NCBI RefSeq assembly: GCF_902493135.1
Contig: NZ_CABUOD010000026.1
Location: 1 to 64,000, forward strand
Source of the DNA: an uncultured Parabacteroides sp.
GTDB lineage: Bacteria; Bacteroidota; Bacteroidia; Bacteroidales; Tannerellaceae
Direction of reading: 5' to 3'
Length of the DNA: 64,000 nucleotides
The first letter of the stretch is position 1. Each line of letters opens with the position of its first letter. A model generated the notes under the pieces. It saw only the letters and a list, made by a program, of their open reading frames with translations. It was not told where the DNA came from and ran no database searches. The translations under genes were made by a program, and so were the position numbers. Shown piece by piece: positions 40,771 through 49,755 of the stretch.

Positions 40771-41589
40771 TTATTTGACCGGGATATAACCGACCTGTTT
40801 AACCGTTGCCTGCCCTTCTGCCGACAGGATATAATCGATAAAAGGTTTCACTTTGCCTTCCTTCTTTACATCGTAGTAATAGAATAGCGGACGGACGATC
40901 GGGTATGCCTTGTTTTTCGCATTCTCGAAGGATGGTTCGGTGAATGTCTTGCCTGCATCGTAAGAGACATGGATCGGTTTTACTTCTTTGTTGACGTAAG
41001 CCAGGCCGACATAACCGATCGCTCCTTTGGTCTGGCTGACAGACTGGATGATCGCTCCGGTTGCGGGCATGCTGAGGATGCCGTTCATATAGTTCTTGTT
41101 CTTCAGGACGCTTTCTTTGAAGAACTCGTATGTCCCGGAGGATGTTTCGCGCGAATAGGCTACGATCTTCATGTCGGCGCCGCCCACTTCTTTCCAGTTC
41201 TTGATCTTCCCGGTGAAAATGCCTTCCAACTGTTCACGCGTCAGGTTGGATACCTGATTGGACGGGTGTACGACTACTGCCAGCGCATCGTAGGCGATCA
41301 CCACTTCTTTGGCGCTTTTCTTCGCTTCCTGCAGTTTGACTTTTTCGTCGAATTTCATCTTACGGGAAGACATGGCGATATCGGTTGTTCCTTCCATCAA
41401 GGCTGAAATACCGACGCCGGAACCGCCTCCCGTCACCGTTATCTTGGCCGATTTGTTTTTGTTGATGAAGTTTTCCGCTTCCGTCTGGCTTAAGGGAAGG
41501 CAAGTGTCGCTTCCTTTGATTTTCTGCGCAAACGCGTTCGATACCAACATACTGGCGGCTACTGCGGCCATAACAATTGTCTTTTTCAT
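40771..41589 (-). CDS. PstS-like phosphate-binding protein
   Basis: The 272-residue protein has a signal peptide (MKKTIVMAAVAASMLVSNAF-A) and the PBP-like phosphate-binding fold: KIKGSDTCLPLSQTEAENFI, GGGSGVGISALMEGTTDIAM and SRETSSGTYEFF, the last two holding typical anion-binding Ser/Gly loops. It would bind phosphate in the periplasm. No pstCAB transporter genes are near. The next gene upstream encodes a porin of the phosphate-selective type, so the two probably cooperate in phosphate uptake. The pair is probably cotranscribed (81-base gap). Confidence 0.9.
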   Translation of the reverse strand: MKKTIVMAAVAASMLVSNAFAQKIKGSDTCLPLSQTEAENFINKNKSAKITVTGGGSGVGISALMEGTTDIAMSSRKMKFDEKVKLQEAKKSAKEVVIAYDALAVVVHPSNQVSNLTREQLEGIFTGKIKNWKEVGGADMKIVAYSRETSSGTYEFFKESVLKNKNYMNGILSMPATGAIIQSVSQTKGAIGYVGLAYVNKEVKPIHVSYDAGKTFTEPSFENAKNKAYPIVRPLFYYYDVKKEGKVKPFIDYILSAEGQATVKQVGYIPVK

Positions 41590-41670
41590 TACTTTGTCTT
41601 GAATTAATTTTCTGTATGCAAAGTAAGTACAGGCGTATTGCAGGCGTGTGAAACAGATGTTACGTTTCTA

Positions 41671-42966
41671 TTAAAACTTATATTGCAGGCGCAAGGTGAA
41701 GACGTCGTCTTTCCTGTCCTTTTCATATCCCTTTACGAAGTCGCTCTTTTCGTTGAAGTTGAATTCGTAGTAGGCTTGCACGCGGATATGTTTGTTGAAA
41801 CGGTACAAGGCGCCGATGCCGAGTGTGCTCTGGGCGAGGTCGGTCTTGGAGGTGAGGCTGTTTTCAACGCCGATCTCATTCCCTTTCAACTTGGTGTTGG
41901 GATCATAAGCGTCGTATTTCAGGACGGCGGAGAATGGAGTGGTTCCGATATCGTGCACCAAATAGAAGAAGTAGCCGATGAAAGGACGCTTGAACAGGGA
42001 GTTTTCCGGTTCGTTGGCCGGACGTGTCCCTGTGTTGGGACTTTTGCTGCTGCCGGCAATGCCCGGCTGTGTGCCTAACAGTCCTTCACCGCGCAGGGTG
42101 GTCGTTCCCCAACCGTTTTTGAATGAGAACTGCGCGTCCAAGCCGATGTACTCGCGTTTCATGTATGTACCGGTTTCTCCTTTGTCTATTGCTATGAACT
42201 TTTTGCCTTGAAGTTCGTAGGCCGTGGTGGTCGGATTGTAAACGCCGCCATTGTAGTAGGAGGCGCCTAATCCCCATTTTCCCCAGTTGCTTATTTCCTT
42301 TTCGGCTCCCAGGCGGCCGATGAAGTCTTTGCGGCTGTCGGTCTCGCGGTTGATGCTGTTACCGGCGAACAGTCCGGCGTCAAGGCGTAGAAAACCGATC
42401 GGGCTTGTCTCTTTGGCTCGTAGCGTCAGCATGGCGCCTAAGTCGCGTTCGTCCGGAAAGAAGTATTGGATGATGGCGGCACGTTCGGGAGATTCCAACC
42501 CGCTTGTCGAGTAGCCGATTTCGTGGCCGAAAGGACGGTTGAAAACCCCCGCCATCAGTTGGCTGCGTTTTGTCCAGGGATCTTTTATGCCGATGTAAAG
42601 GTCGCGGAAGCTGACGCCTTTGTCGTTGGCTTCGATCTGCACGGCGCCGGTTCCGATGCCATCGTCATATTCGAATTTCAACCGTCCGCGGCGGATGCCG
42701 AAACGGTTGAAACCTTTATCTTCATGTTCGTTCTTGTCGCCTACTTTCAAGGTGGCATCTTCCTGGCCATATTGGAATTGCCCTTGGATATAGGCCGATA
42801 CTTTGAACTTGCTGAGTTTCCGGACGATTTTATCCAGAGTCGTCGTCTCTTGCGTGAGTGAATCGACGCGAGCGTTCAGCTTCTCTATTTCCTGAGCTTC
42901 CTGTGCTTTCATGGCAAACGGAAGCAGCGCTAACAGACCGAGCGCGATAATCTTTCCTGATTTCAT
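41671..42966 (-). CDS. OprP/OprO-type outer-membrane porin
   Basis: The 431-residue protein has a signal peptide (IIALGLLALLPFAMKAQEAQ), a short coiled coil (about 25-50: IEKLNARVDSLTQETTTLDK), and then a beta-barrel rich in aromatic turns (FGIRRGRLKFEYDDGIGTG, GRLGAEKEISNWGKWGLGAS) ending in VFTLRLQYKF with the terminal Phe needed for assembly. It matches the phosphate-selective porin family. It lies upstream of, and is probably cotranscribed with, the PstS-like gene. Orthophosphate or polyphosphate is the likely solute. Confidence 0.88.
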   Translation of the reverse strand: MKSGKIIALGLLALLPFAMKAQEAQEIEKLNARVDSLTQETTTLDKIVRKLSKFKVSAYIQGQFQYGQEDATLKVGDKNEHEDKGFNRFGIRRGRLKFEYDDGIGTGAVQIEANDKGVSFRDLYIGIKDPWTKRSQLMAGVFNRPFGHEIGYSTSGLESPERAAIIQYFFPDERDLGAMLTLRAKETSPIGFLRLDAGLFAGNSINRETDSRKDFIGRLGAEKEISNWGKWGLGASYYNGGVYNPTTTAYELQGKKFIAIDKGETGTYMKREYIGLDAQFSFKNGWGTTTLRGEGLLGTQPGIAGSSKSPNTGTRPANEPENSLFKRPFIGYFFYLVHDIGTTPFSAVLKYDAYDPNTKLKGNEIGVENSLTSKTDLAQSTLGIGALYRFNKHIRVQAYYEFNFNEKSDFVKGYEKDRKDDVFTLRLQYKF

Positions 42967-43072
42967 TCCTGACTTTTTGGGTTGTGGGGGATAAATACCA
43001 CATCACTGTTTTTCCGTTTGCAAAGGAACAAGAATGCTGTTTCGCAATTACGACATATATGTTACATTTATG

Positions 43073-44974
43073 TTACAAGTTGCCCACAACATGGCGCGTA
43101 CTTTCCGCACGCTTTTCAAGTTCTTTGATTGTTAATGTTATAACTTTTCCAACCGGCTTATTGTTCCGGTAAGTGACAATACGCAGCCAGGTCGCATTCT
43201 TGGGTATCCGGAGCGGAGCCTCATACTTCGGAGTGAAGTTGTCGGGATCCGTGTTGTCGAATGTATAATGGATGTCGAGGTTGCCCGGTTCGCTGTCCAG
43301 CTTGATTTCCAGTCCGCCGTCTTCTGCGTAATAAGGGGTGACGATGGCGTTATACATGCTGCGGGCGTAGTTGACTTGCGCCTGGTCCGCACGTGCGAAA
43401 TGTTGTTCGACACGTGGCCAGAACTCATCCCAGTCCGCTTTGGCCGGTCCGGTCCATAGAACTTCGGCAAGTGCCCATCCGCGTGGCCAGGTCATATATT
43501 CGGCATGGCGGAAAGTCGGGACGGATTCTGCCCAGAGGTTGCCTTGTCCTCCTAATACCATCTCGGCCGGCACACTGTCGGGAACGGGGTTGAAACTATA
43601 GGAATCTTTCAGCCGGCACATGGAATAAGTATCCGGTTCGACAGACGGTTCACCTTGCCAGAGGTCGATATAGCAATGTTCGGTCGGTGTCATAATCACA
43701 TGATGCCCGGCTTTTGCCGATTTGATTCCGCCTTCCATCCCGCGCCAACTCATAACGGTGGCATCGGGAGCCAGTCCGCCGTCGATAATCTCGTCCCAGC
43801 CGATCAGCTTTTTCCCTTTTTCTTTCAGGATGCTTTCCATACGGTGGATGAAGTAACTCTGCAGTTCATTCTCGTCCTTCAGTTTCTCCGCTTTCATGCG
43901 GGCCTGGCAACGCGGGCATTTGTGCCAGAAACCTTTGAAACACTCGTCGCCCCCGATATGGACATATTCGTCGGGGAAAAGGGCTGCCACTTCCGTCAAT
44001 ACCTTGTCCATAAACTCGAAAGTAGCGTCTTTGCCGACACAGAGCGTGTTTTCGTCTTCGCCGTAAAACTTGTTGCCGACCCCGACAGCCGACGGTGCTT
44101 TCATACAGGCCAGGTCAGGATAGGCGACGAGGGCCGCCAAGCTATGTCCCGGCACGTCTATTTCCGGAATGACGCGCACGTAGCGTTCTGCTGCATAGGC
44201 CAGCACTTCCTTTACGTCCTCCTGCGTGTAGAACCCTCCATAGGTCGCTTCTTCTCCCGGTTGCTGTGGTTCGCGTTGCCACCATTGCCCGACCCGCGGA
44301 GCACGCCAGGCGCCAACTTCCGTCAGACGCGGCAGTGATTTTATTTCCAGACGCCATCCTTGATCGTCGGTCAAGTGCCAGTGGAATACATTCATTTTGT
44401 ATTCTGCCAGTTCGTCGATGTATTTCTTCACTTCCTCTTTTGTGAACCAGTGGCGGCTGACGTCAAGCATCAGTCCGCGCCAGGCAAACTGAGGTTTGTC
44501 GGTGATATCGGCACAGGGGATCGTCCAGTCGATGCCTTTTTGTTCCCGGCTGCTTTTTATTTCGGGAGGAAGCATCTGCAATAAAGTTTGTACCCCGTAG
44601 AAGATGCCGGCCGGCTGGTTGGCAGTGATGATGATCTCGCCTTGTTTTACCAGCAAGCGATATCCTTCTGCGCCGAGAGCGGCATCGTCGGTCAGTTTAA
44701 ATTCGATGTTGCCGTGTTTCTCAACCGGAACTTCTAAGCCTGTTGCGGGTGCGACCTTATTGCTGAAGTAGCGTGCTATCCCTATCAACTGAGGATTGGA
44801 AGTGTCGAGCGTGATAGCTGCCCGGCGAGTCAGTTTGAAGTGATCCGCTCCGACCTTCATTTCTTGGGGCTGTGGGATCAATGCCAATGCATTATCCGGA
44901 ATGCCTTTGTGGGAACAAGAGCTGAATCCCAGTATAAGGCTTGCTGTAGTGAGGATAAATAGCAACTTTTTCAT
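43073..44974 (-). CDS. Beta-N-acetylhexosaminidase (GH20) lipoprotein
   Basis: The 633-residue protein has a lipoprotein signal (LILGFSSCSHKG, Cys near residue 20), a GH20b-like domain (about 35-155), the catalytic TIM barrel (about 165-500: DVSRHWFTKEEVKKYIDELA, PEIDVPGHSLAALVAYPD and YVHIGGDECFKGFW with the Asp-Glu catalytic pair), and a C-terminal Ig-like domain. It removes terminal GlcNAc/GalNAc from host glycans by substrate-assisted catalysis. It is on the opposite strand to the SusC/SusD locus and 11 kb away, so functional cooperation is only a suggestion. Confidence 0.95.
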   Translation of the reverse strand: MKKLLFILTTASLILGFSSCSHKGIPDNALALIPQPQEMKVGADHFKLTRRAAITLDTSNPQLIGIARYFSNKVAPATGLEVPVEKHGNIEFKLTDDAALGAEGYRLLVKQGEIIITANQPAGIFYGVQTLLQMLPPEIKSSREQKGIDWTIPCADITDKPQFAWRGLMLDVSRHWFTKEEVKKYIDELAEYKMNVFHWHLTDDQGWRLEIKSLPRLTEVGAWRAPRVGQWWQREPQQPGEEATYGGFYTQEDVKEVLAYAAERYVRVIPEIDVPGHSLAALVAYPDLACMKAPSAVGVGNKFYGEDENTLCVGKDATFEFMDKVLTEVAALFPDEYVHIGGDECFKGFWHKCPRCQARMKAEKLKDENELQSYFIHRMESILKEKGKKLIGWDEIIDGGLAPDATVMSWRGMEGGIKSAKAGHHVIMTPTEHCYIDLWQGEPSVEPDTYSMCRLKDSYSFNPVPDSVPAEMVLGGQGNLWAESVPTFRHAEYMTWPRGWALAEVLWTGPAKADWDEFWPRVEQHFARADQAQVNYARSMYNAIVTPYYAEDGGLEIKLDSEPGNLDIHYTFDNTDPDNFTPKYEAPLRIPKNATWLRIVTYRNNKPVGKVITLTIKELEKRAESTRHVVGNL

Positions 44975-45019
44975 GAAGCAGTGTACTTGTTTATTGTTTA
45001 GGCAGCGAAGATAGAGATT

Positions 45020-45583
45020 CTATTTCACAAAGCCAATCCGGGGACGTGGTTTATCGCTGATTGATTTTTTACTTTGCAACTCGGCAAGTGTTTGGTTGAT
45101 CAATTCCAGTTGCACGCGCGTATCTTCGTTGATGTCGTTGTAGTCGGCAAAAGCTTCTTCGATATATTCTTTGAGTTCTTTTATTTCCTGCCGGATTTCT
45201 GTTATCTTGTCTGTTGGCGGGTTGGATACAAGTTTCCGGATGGCGACAAAAGCGCGGGTAATTAAAATGCTGGTTTGCACGGCAATCTCGCTTCTCAATA
45301 CACTTGCCAGCATGACAACACCATGTTCCGTAAAAGCGAACGGTAGAGCCGATTTGGGACGTTTGGTTTTTAATGTCATCACAAAATGTGATGACATAGG
45401 ATCTAACTCTTCTTTTGTCAATTGAAACATGAAATCTTCCGGGAATCGTGCAATATTGCGTTTCACAGCTTGATTCAGTACGCGAGTTTCTACTTGGTAC
45501 ATTTCTGCCAGATCGAAATCCAACATGACTTTCATGCCTCTGATTTCATAGATCTTACTTTGGATAACTTGTAATTCTTCCAT
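45020..45583 (-). CDS. ORF6N domain DNA-binding protein
   Basis: The 187-residue protein begins [20 protein letters not shown], followed by [20 protein letters not shown] and [19 protein letters not shown], the ORF6N domain common in phage and bacterial genomes. A coiled-coil region follows (about 120-170: [20 protein letters not shown]). ORF6N proteins bind DNA; many are stray phage-derived genes. No phage genes surround it. Confidence 0.9.
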   Translation of the reverse strand: MEELQVIQSKIYEIRGMKVMLDFDLAEMYQVETRVLNQAVKRNIARFPEDFMFQLTKEELDPMSSHFVMTLKTKRPKSALPFAFTEHGVVMLASVLRSEIAVQTSILITRAFVAIRKLVSNPPTDKITEIRQEIKELKEYIEEAFADYNDINEDTRVQLELINQTLAELQSKKSISDKPRPRIGFVK

Positions 45584-45690
45584 CTGTCGTAAATTTCAAT
45601 AAAGGTTTCTATTTTTTGCGAAGATAGAGATTAATACGGAAGAAATGCATGAAAGGAGGCTTAAATGCTATTTCGGGCATGAAAATAAAA

Positions 45691-45722
45691 AAAGTTGCGC
45701 TATATTGTAATAACGCAACTTT
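45691..45722 (-). terminator. Terminator of purL
   Basis: AAAGTTGCG and CGCAACTTT pair around a 14-base loop, just after the purL stop at 45734, with a T-rich run on the minus strand. Confidence 0.75.
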
Positions 45723-45733
45723 CTATTTAAATA

Positions 45734-48700
45734 TTATTTCTTATGCTCTTCTATCCACTTCCGTGCGTTCACGAAACCTTCGATCCACGGAGTGACTTCG
45801 TCGCTGCCCCGGCGATCTTCGGGGTAGTAACCGCACTGCCACGGGAACATCGCACGTTCCAAGTGAGGCATCATAGCCAGATGGCGTCCGTCGTGCGAGC
45901 AGACACCGGCAACCGACCAGGGCGAACCGTTCGGGTTGGCGGGATAGCCTTCGTAGTTGTATTTAAGTGCGATATGGTATTCTTTTTCTTCATACGGGAA
46001 AGAGAACTTGCCTTCGCCGTGAGCCACCCAGATCCCTAATTTGGAACCGCTTAACGAACCGAGCATGACGGAATGGTTTTTGGGGATCTCGACCGAGATG
46101 AAGTTCGATTCGAACTTGTGCGAATCGTTGTGCAACATCTTGTGCTTCTTCTCATGTTCCGGATAAACGACTCCTAACTCAGCCATCAGCTGGCAACCGT
46201 TGCAGATACCCAAACTCAAGGTGTCGGGACGTGCATAGAAATTGTCCAGTGCCTTCTTGGCTTTCTCGTTATATAAGAAACCGCCGGCCCAGCCTTTGGC
46301 AGAGCCCAAAACGTCGGAATTGGAGAAACCGCCGCAGAATACGATCATGTTTACGTCTTCCAATGTTTCGCGTCCGGATGCCAAATCGGTCATGTGAACG
46401 TCTTTCACATCGAAACCTGCCAGATACAGTGCATAAGACGTTTCACGTTCGCACTGGCAACCCTTTTCACGGATTACGGCGGCACGGATTCCGCTCTTTC
46501 CTTTGCGATCGGCAGTCAGGCCGTAAGAAGACAGCTTGCCGGTGAAGTTCTTCGGGTATTTGAATTCCAGCGGTTGCATCTTGTAGTTCTCGAAACGGTT
46601 GCCTGCGCATACGCTACCGCTCTGCTTGATGTCCAGTTTATAAGAAGATTCGTACCATACGTCGCGCATGTAGTCGATGCCGAAGTGGTACTGGATGCCT
46701 TCTTTGGAAACCAGGATGTGACGTTCGGAAGTCGGCTTGGCGATAACGGCAAAACCTACGCCTGCGTCTTCCATCAGCTTCTCGAATGCTTTCTTGTCTT
46801 TCACCTGAACCAGGATACCCGGATTTTCAGCGAACAGGATCTTGATGATGTCCTGTTCGGCCAACTTGTCGAGGTTTACTTCCAGGCCGCCTTCCACATT
46901 GGCGAAGCACATTTCGAGCAATGCCGTGATCATACCGCCGGCTGAAATATCATGTCCGGCGAGAACCAGTCCTTTTTCGATAGCATCCTGGATTGCATTG
47001 AAAGCATCGGCAAAATACTCGCTGTCCTTTACCGTCGGGACTTCATCGCCCAACTTGTTCAGAACCTGCGCAAGAGCGGAACCGCCCAACTTCATCGTGT
47101 CAAACGAGAAGTCTATATAATATATGTAAGAATTCTTTTCATGGGCCAATGCCGGAGAAACGATCTTTCGGATGTCGCTGACTTCCGCACCGGCGGAAAT
47201 AATCACCGTACCCGGAGCAATCACTTTGTCGTCGCCATATTTCTGCGTCATGGACAGAGAGTCTTTACCGGTCGGGATATTGATCCCCAATGCACAAGCG
47301 AAATCGGAAGCAGCCTGGACCGCCTTGTACAGACGGGCATCCTCGCCTTCGTTACGGCACGGCCACATCCAGTTGGCACTCAAAGATACGCCTGTCAGCT
47401 TATCGGACAGCGGAGCGAAAACGATATTTGTCAACGATTCGGCGATCGCCATGACTGAACCGGCAGCCGGGTCGATCATCGCCACCTGCGGGGCATGGCC
47501 GATAGAAGTAGCGATACCCGCTTTCCCTCGATAATCCAAAGCTACTGCACCCAAGTCACTCAACGGCAACTGCAATTCACCCTGGCATTGCTGGCGGGCA
47601 ACCTTGCCTGTCACCGAACGGTCCACCTTGTTGGTCAACCAGTCCTTACATGCAACGGCTTCCAGTTGAAGCACGTTTTCGAGGTAGTGATGCAGTTCGG
47701 ATTCCTTATAAACGACCGGAGCGTATGTCTCTTCAACCGTATGGTCCTTCATGATCGTTCTTGGCGGTTTACCGAACATATATTCCAACTTGATGTCGAT
47801 CGGCTTCACGCCGTCGGCTTGTTCGAAGACGAACTTCATATCGTTGGTCGTTTCACCCACCACATACATCGGGGAGCGTTCGCGGTCGGCAATGCGCTGT
47901 ACGCGGGCTACATCTTCTTCTTTCATCAGCAAGCCCATACGTTCCTGGCTTTCGTTGCCCACGATTTCCTTCGCGGAAAGTGTCGGGTCGCCTACGGGCA
48001 GTTGGCTCATGTCGATATGTCCGCCGGTCGCTTCCACCAATTCGGAGAGACAGTTCAGGTGACCGCCTGCGCCGTGGTCGTGGATGGAGATCACCGGGTT
48101 GTTGTCCGATTCGGCAATCGCACGGATCACGTTGGAAACACGTTTCTGCATTTCCGGATTGGCACGCTGTACGGCGTTCAACTCGATACCGCTGGTGTAC
48201 TGGCCCGTGTTTACCGATGAAACAGCACCGCCGCCCATGCCGATGCGGTAGTTGTCACCGCCTAACAAGACTACTTTCTCGCCCGGTGCGGGATCGCCCT
48301 TCAACGCGTCGCGCATATTGGCATAACCGACGCCGCCGGCCAACATGATCACTTTGTCGTAAGCATATTTCTTTTTGTTCTCTTCGTGTTCGAAGGTCAG
48401 GACCGAACCGCAGATCAGCGGCTGTCCGAACTTGTTACCGAAATCGGATGCACCGTTGGAGGCCTTGATCAGGATCTGCTCCGGAGTCTGGTACAACCAA
48501 GGGCGCGGATCGAGGATCTTTTCCCATTCGCGTGCACCTTCCGTACGCGGATAAGATGTCATATAAACGGCTGTTCCTGCAATCGGCAGAGATGATTTTC
48601 CACCCCCCAGACGGTCGCGGATCTCGCCCCCCGATCCGGTAGCCGCACCGTTGAACGGTTCGACCGTTGTCGGGAAGTTGTGGGTTTCAGCTTTCAGCGA

Positions 48701-49426
48701 GATAACCGATTTGATTTCCTTCACTTCGTAGAAATCCGGTTTGTCGCCGCTGGCCGGAGCGAACTGTTCGATCACCGGGCCTTCGTTGAAAGCCACATTA
48801 TCTTTATAGGCGGAAACCAATTTGTTCGGGTTTTCCGCCGATGTTTTCTTGATCAGGTTAAAGAGAGAACTTTCTTTCTCTTCTCCGTCGATAATAAATG
48901 TACCGCCGAAGATTTTGTGACGGCAGTGTTCCGAGTTCACCTGTGCAAAACCGTACACTTCGCTGTCGGTCAGCCGGCGTTCCAGCTTCTGGCTTACTTC
49001 GTTGAGGTAAGCTACTTCTTCATCGCTCAACGCCAGTCCTTCCTGCTTGTTGTAGGCTTCGATATCCTCGATATAAACAATCGGGTCCGGTTGTTTGCTG
49101 ATCGTGAAGATGTCTTGGTTCAGACCGTTGTAGATACGCTGCAACATCGGGTCATGTTCTGCTTCGGCGGAAGAAACGGGGAAGTATTCCTCGATGCGTG
49201 AGATACCGGTGAGTCCCATGTTCTGGGTGATTTCCACGGCATTCGTACTCCACGGGGTGATCATTTCCCGGCGTGGACCAACATACCAGCCTTCCAATGT
49301 TTCAGCCTGGAGAGGTTTTGCCTCGCTAAAAGCCCAAACTAATTTTTCTACATCTTCAGGTGAGAAAGCGTGTGCAGCCTCCACAGCTAACACCGTCTTT
49401 GTTGGAGATTGAAAGAATAGAATCAT
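45734..49426 (-). CDS. purL: Phosphoribosylformylglycinamidine synthase, single-chain
   Basis: The 1230-residue protein is the large fused form of FGAM synthase. An N-terminal PurS-like part is followed by two ATP-binding AIRS-type halves (about 170-590 and 600-930: ETHNFPTTVEPFNGAATGSG, MWPCRNEGEDARLYKAVQAA). The C-terminal glutaminase domain (about 985-1230) has the nucleophile Cys in LGICNGCQLMAELG. It converts FGAR to FGAM in purine synthesis. A -7 box TATCTTTG on the minus strand (49493-49500) lies 67 bases upstream of the start. Confidence 0.97.
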   Translation of the reverse strand: MILFFQSPTKTVLAVEAAHAFSPEDVEKLVWAFSEAKPLQAETLEGWYVGPRREMITPWSTNAVEITQNMGLTGISRIEEYFPVSSAEAEHDPMLQRIYNGLNQDIFTISKQPDPIVYIEDIEAYNKQEGLALSDEEVAYLNEVSQKLERRLTDSEVYGFAQVNSEHCRHKIFGGTFIIDGEEKESSLFNLIKKTSAENPNKLVSAYKDNVAFNEGPVIEQFAPASGDKPDFYEVKEIKSVISLKAETHNFPTTVEPFNGAATGSGGEIRDRLGGGKSSLPIAGTAVYMTSYPRTEGAREWEKILDPRPWLYQTPEQILIKASNGASDFGNKFGQPLICGSVLTFEHEENKKKYAYDKVIMLAGGVGYANMRDALKGDPAPGEKVVLLGGDNYRIGMGGGAVSSVNTGQYTSGIELNAVQRANPEMQKRVSNVIRAIAESDNNPVISIHDHGAGGHLNCLSELVEATGGHIDMSQLPVGDPTLSAKEIVGNESQERMGLLMKEEDVARVQRIADRERSPMYVVGETTNDMKFVFEQADGVKPIDIKLEYMFGKPPRTIMKDHTVEETYAPVVYKESELHHYLENVLQLEAVACKDWLTNKVDRSVTGKVARQQCQGELQLPLSDLGAVALDYRGKAGIATSIGHAPQVAMIDPAAGSVMAIAESLTNIVFAPLSDKLTGVSLSANWMWPCRNEGEDARLYKAVQAASDFACALGINIPTGKDSLSMTQKYGDDKVIAPGTVIISAGAEVSDIRKIVSPALAHEKNSYIYYIDFSFDTMKLGGSALAQVLNKLGDEVPTVKDSEYFADAFNAIQDAIEKGLVLAGHDISAGGMITALLEMCFANVEGGLEVNLDKLAEQDIIKILFAENPGILVQVKDKKAFEKLMEDAGVGFAVIAKPTSERHILVSKEGIQYHFGIDYMRDVWYESSYKLDIKQSGSVCAGNRFENYKMQPLEFKYPKNFTGKLSSYGLTADRKGKSGIRAAVIREKGCQCERETSYALYLAGFDVKDVHMTDLASGRETLEDVNMIVFCGGFSNSDVLGSAKGWAGGFLYNEKAKKALDNFYARPDTLSLGICNGCQLMAELGVVYPEHEKKHKMLHNDSHKFESNFISVEIPKNHSVMLGSLSGSKLGIWVAHGEGKFSFPYEEKEYHIALKYNYEGYPANPNGSPWSVAGVCSHDGRHLAMMPHLERAMFPWQCGYYPEDRRGSDEVTPWIEGFVNARKWIEEHKK

Positions 49427-49492
49427 ATCGTCGATTTATTAATGGTATTCCGTTCATACGGGGGTAATAAAGGATACCCTCGTTTACAGTGT

Positions 49493-49500
49493 GCAAAGAT
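49493..49500 (-). promoter_or_regulatory. -7 element of the purL promoter
   Basis: TATCTTTG on the minus strand fits TAnnTTTG; the -33 region is weak. The remainder of the 49427-49755 gap contains only the hairpin at 49559-49590 and AT-rich sequence, no gene. Confidence 0.45.
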
Positions 49501-49558
49501 AGTGCTTACTAACCGAATTTCCCCTAAATCTGTTGAAGAAAATAAATTAGAAAAAACG

Positions 49559-49590
49559 AAGCCCCGGCAGTACGAATACCGCCGGGACTT
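49559..49590. terminator. Hairpin downstream of DUF6383 gene 2
   Basis: AAGCCCCGGC and GCCGGGACTT pair around a 12-base loop. The position and the following TTGTTTTGTG are the same as at 5097-5128 after the first DUF6383 gene. Confidence 0.55.
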
Positions 49591-49755
49591 GTTTTGTGTC
49601 TGCATCCGGTCTTCACAGAGGGAGATGCAGAAGAACTTTTAATTTCATTACTTTAGTATTATTAATATTAAATCCGGTTGCTTGTTCGCCTGTCGCAGGG
49701 TAGTTGCCGTTTAACGGGCACGCAGCCGAAGAATTATTTGATTATAATTTCAAAT

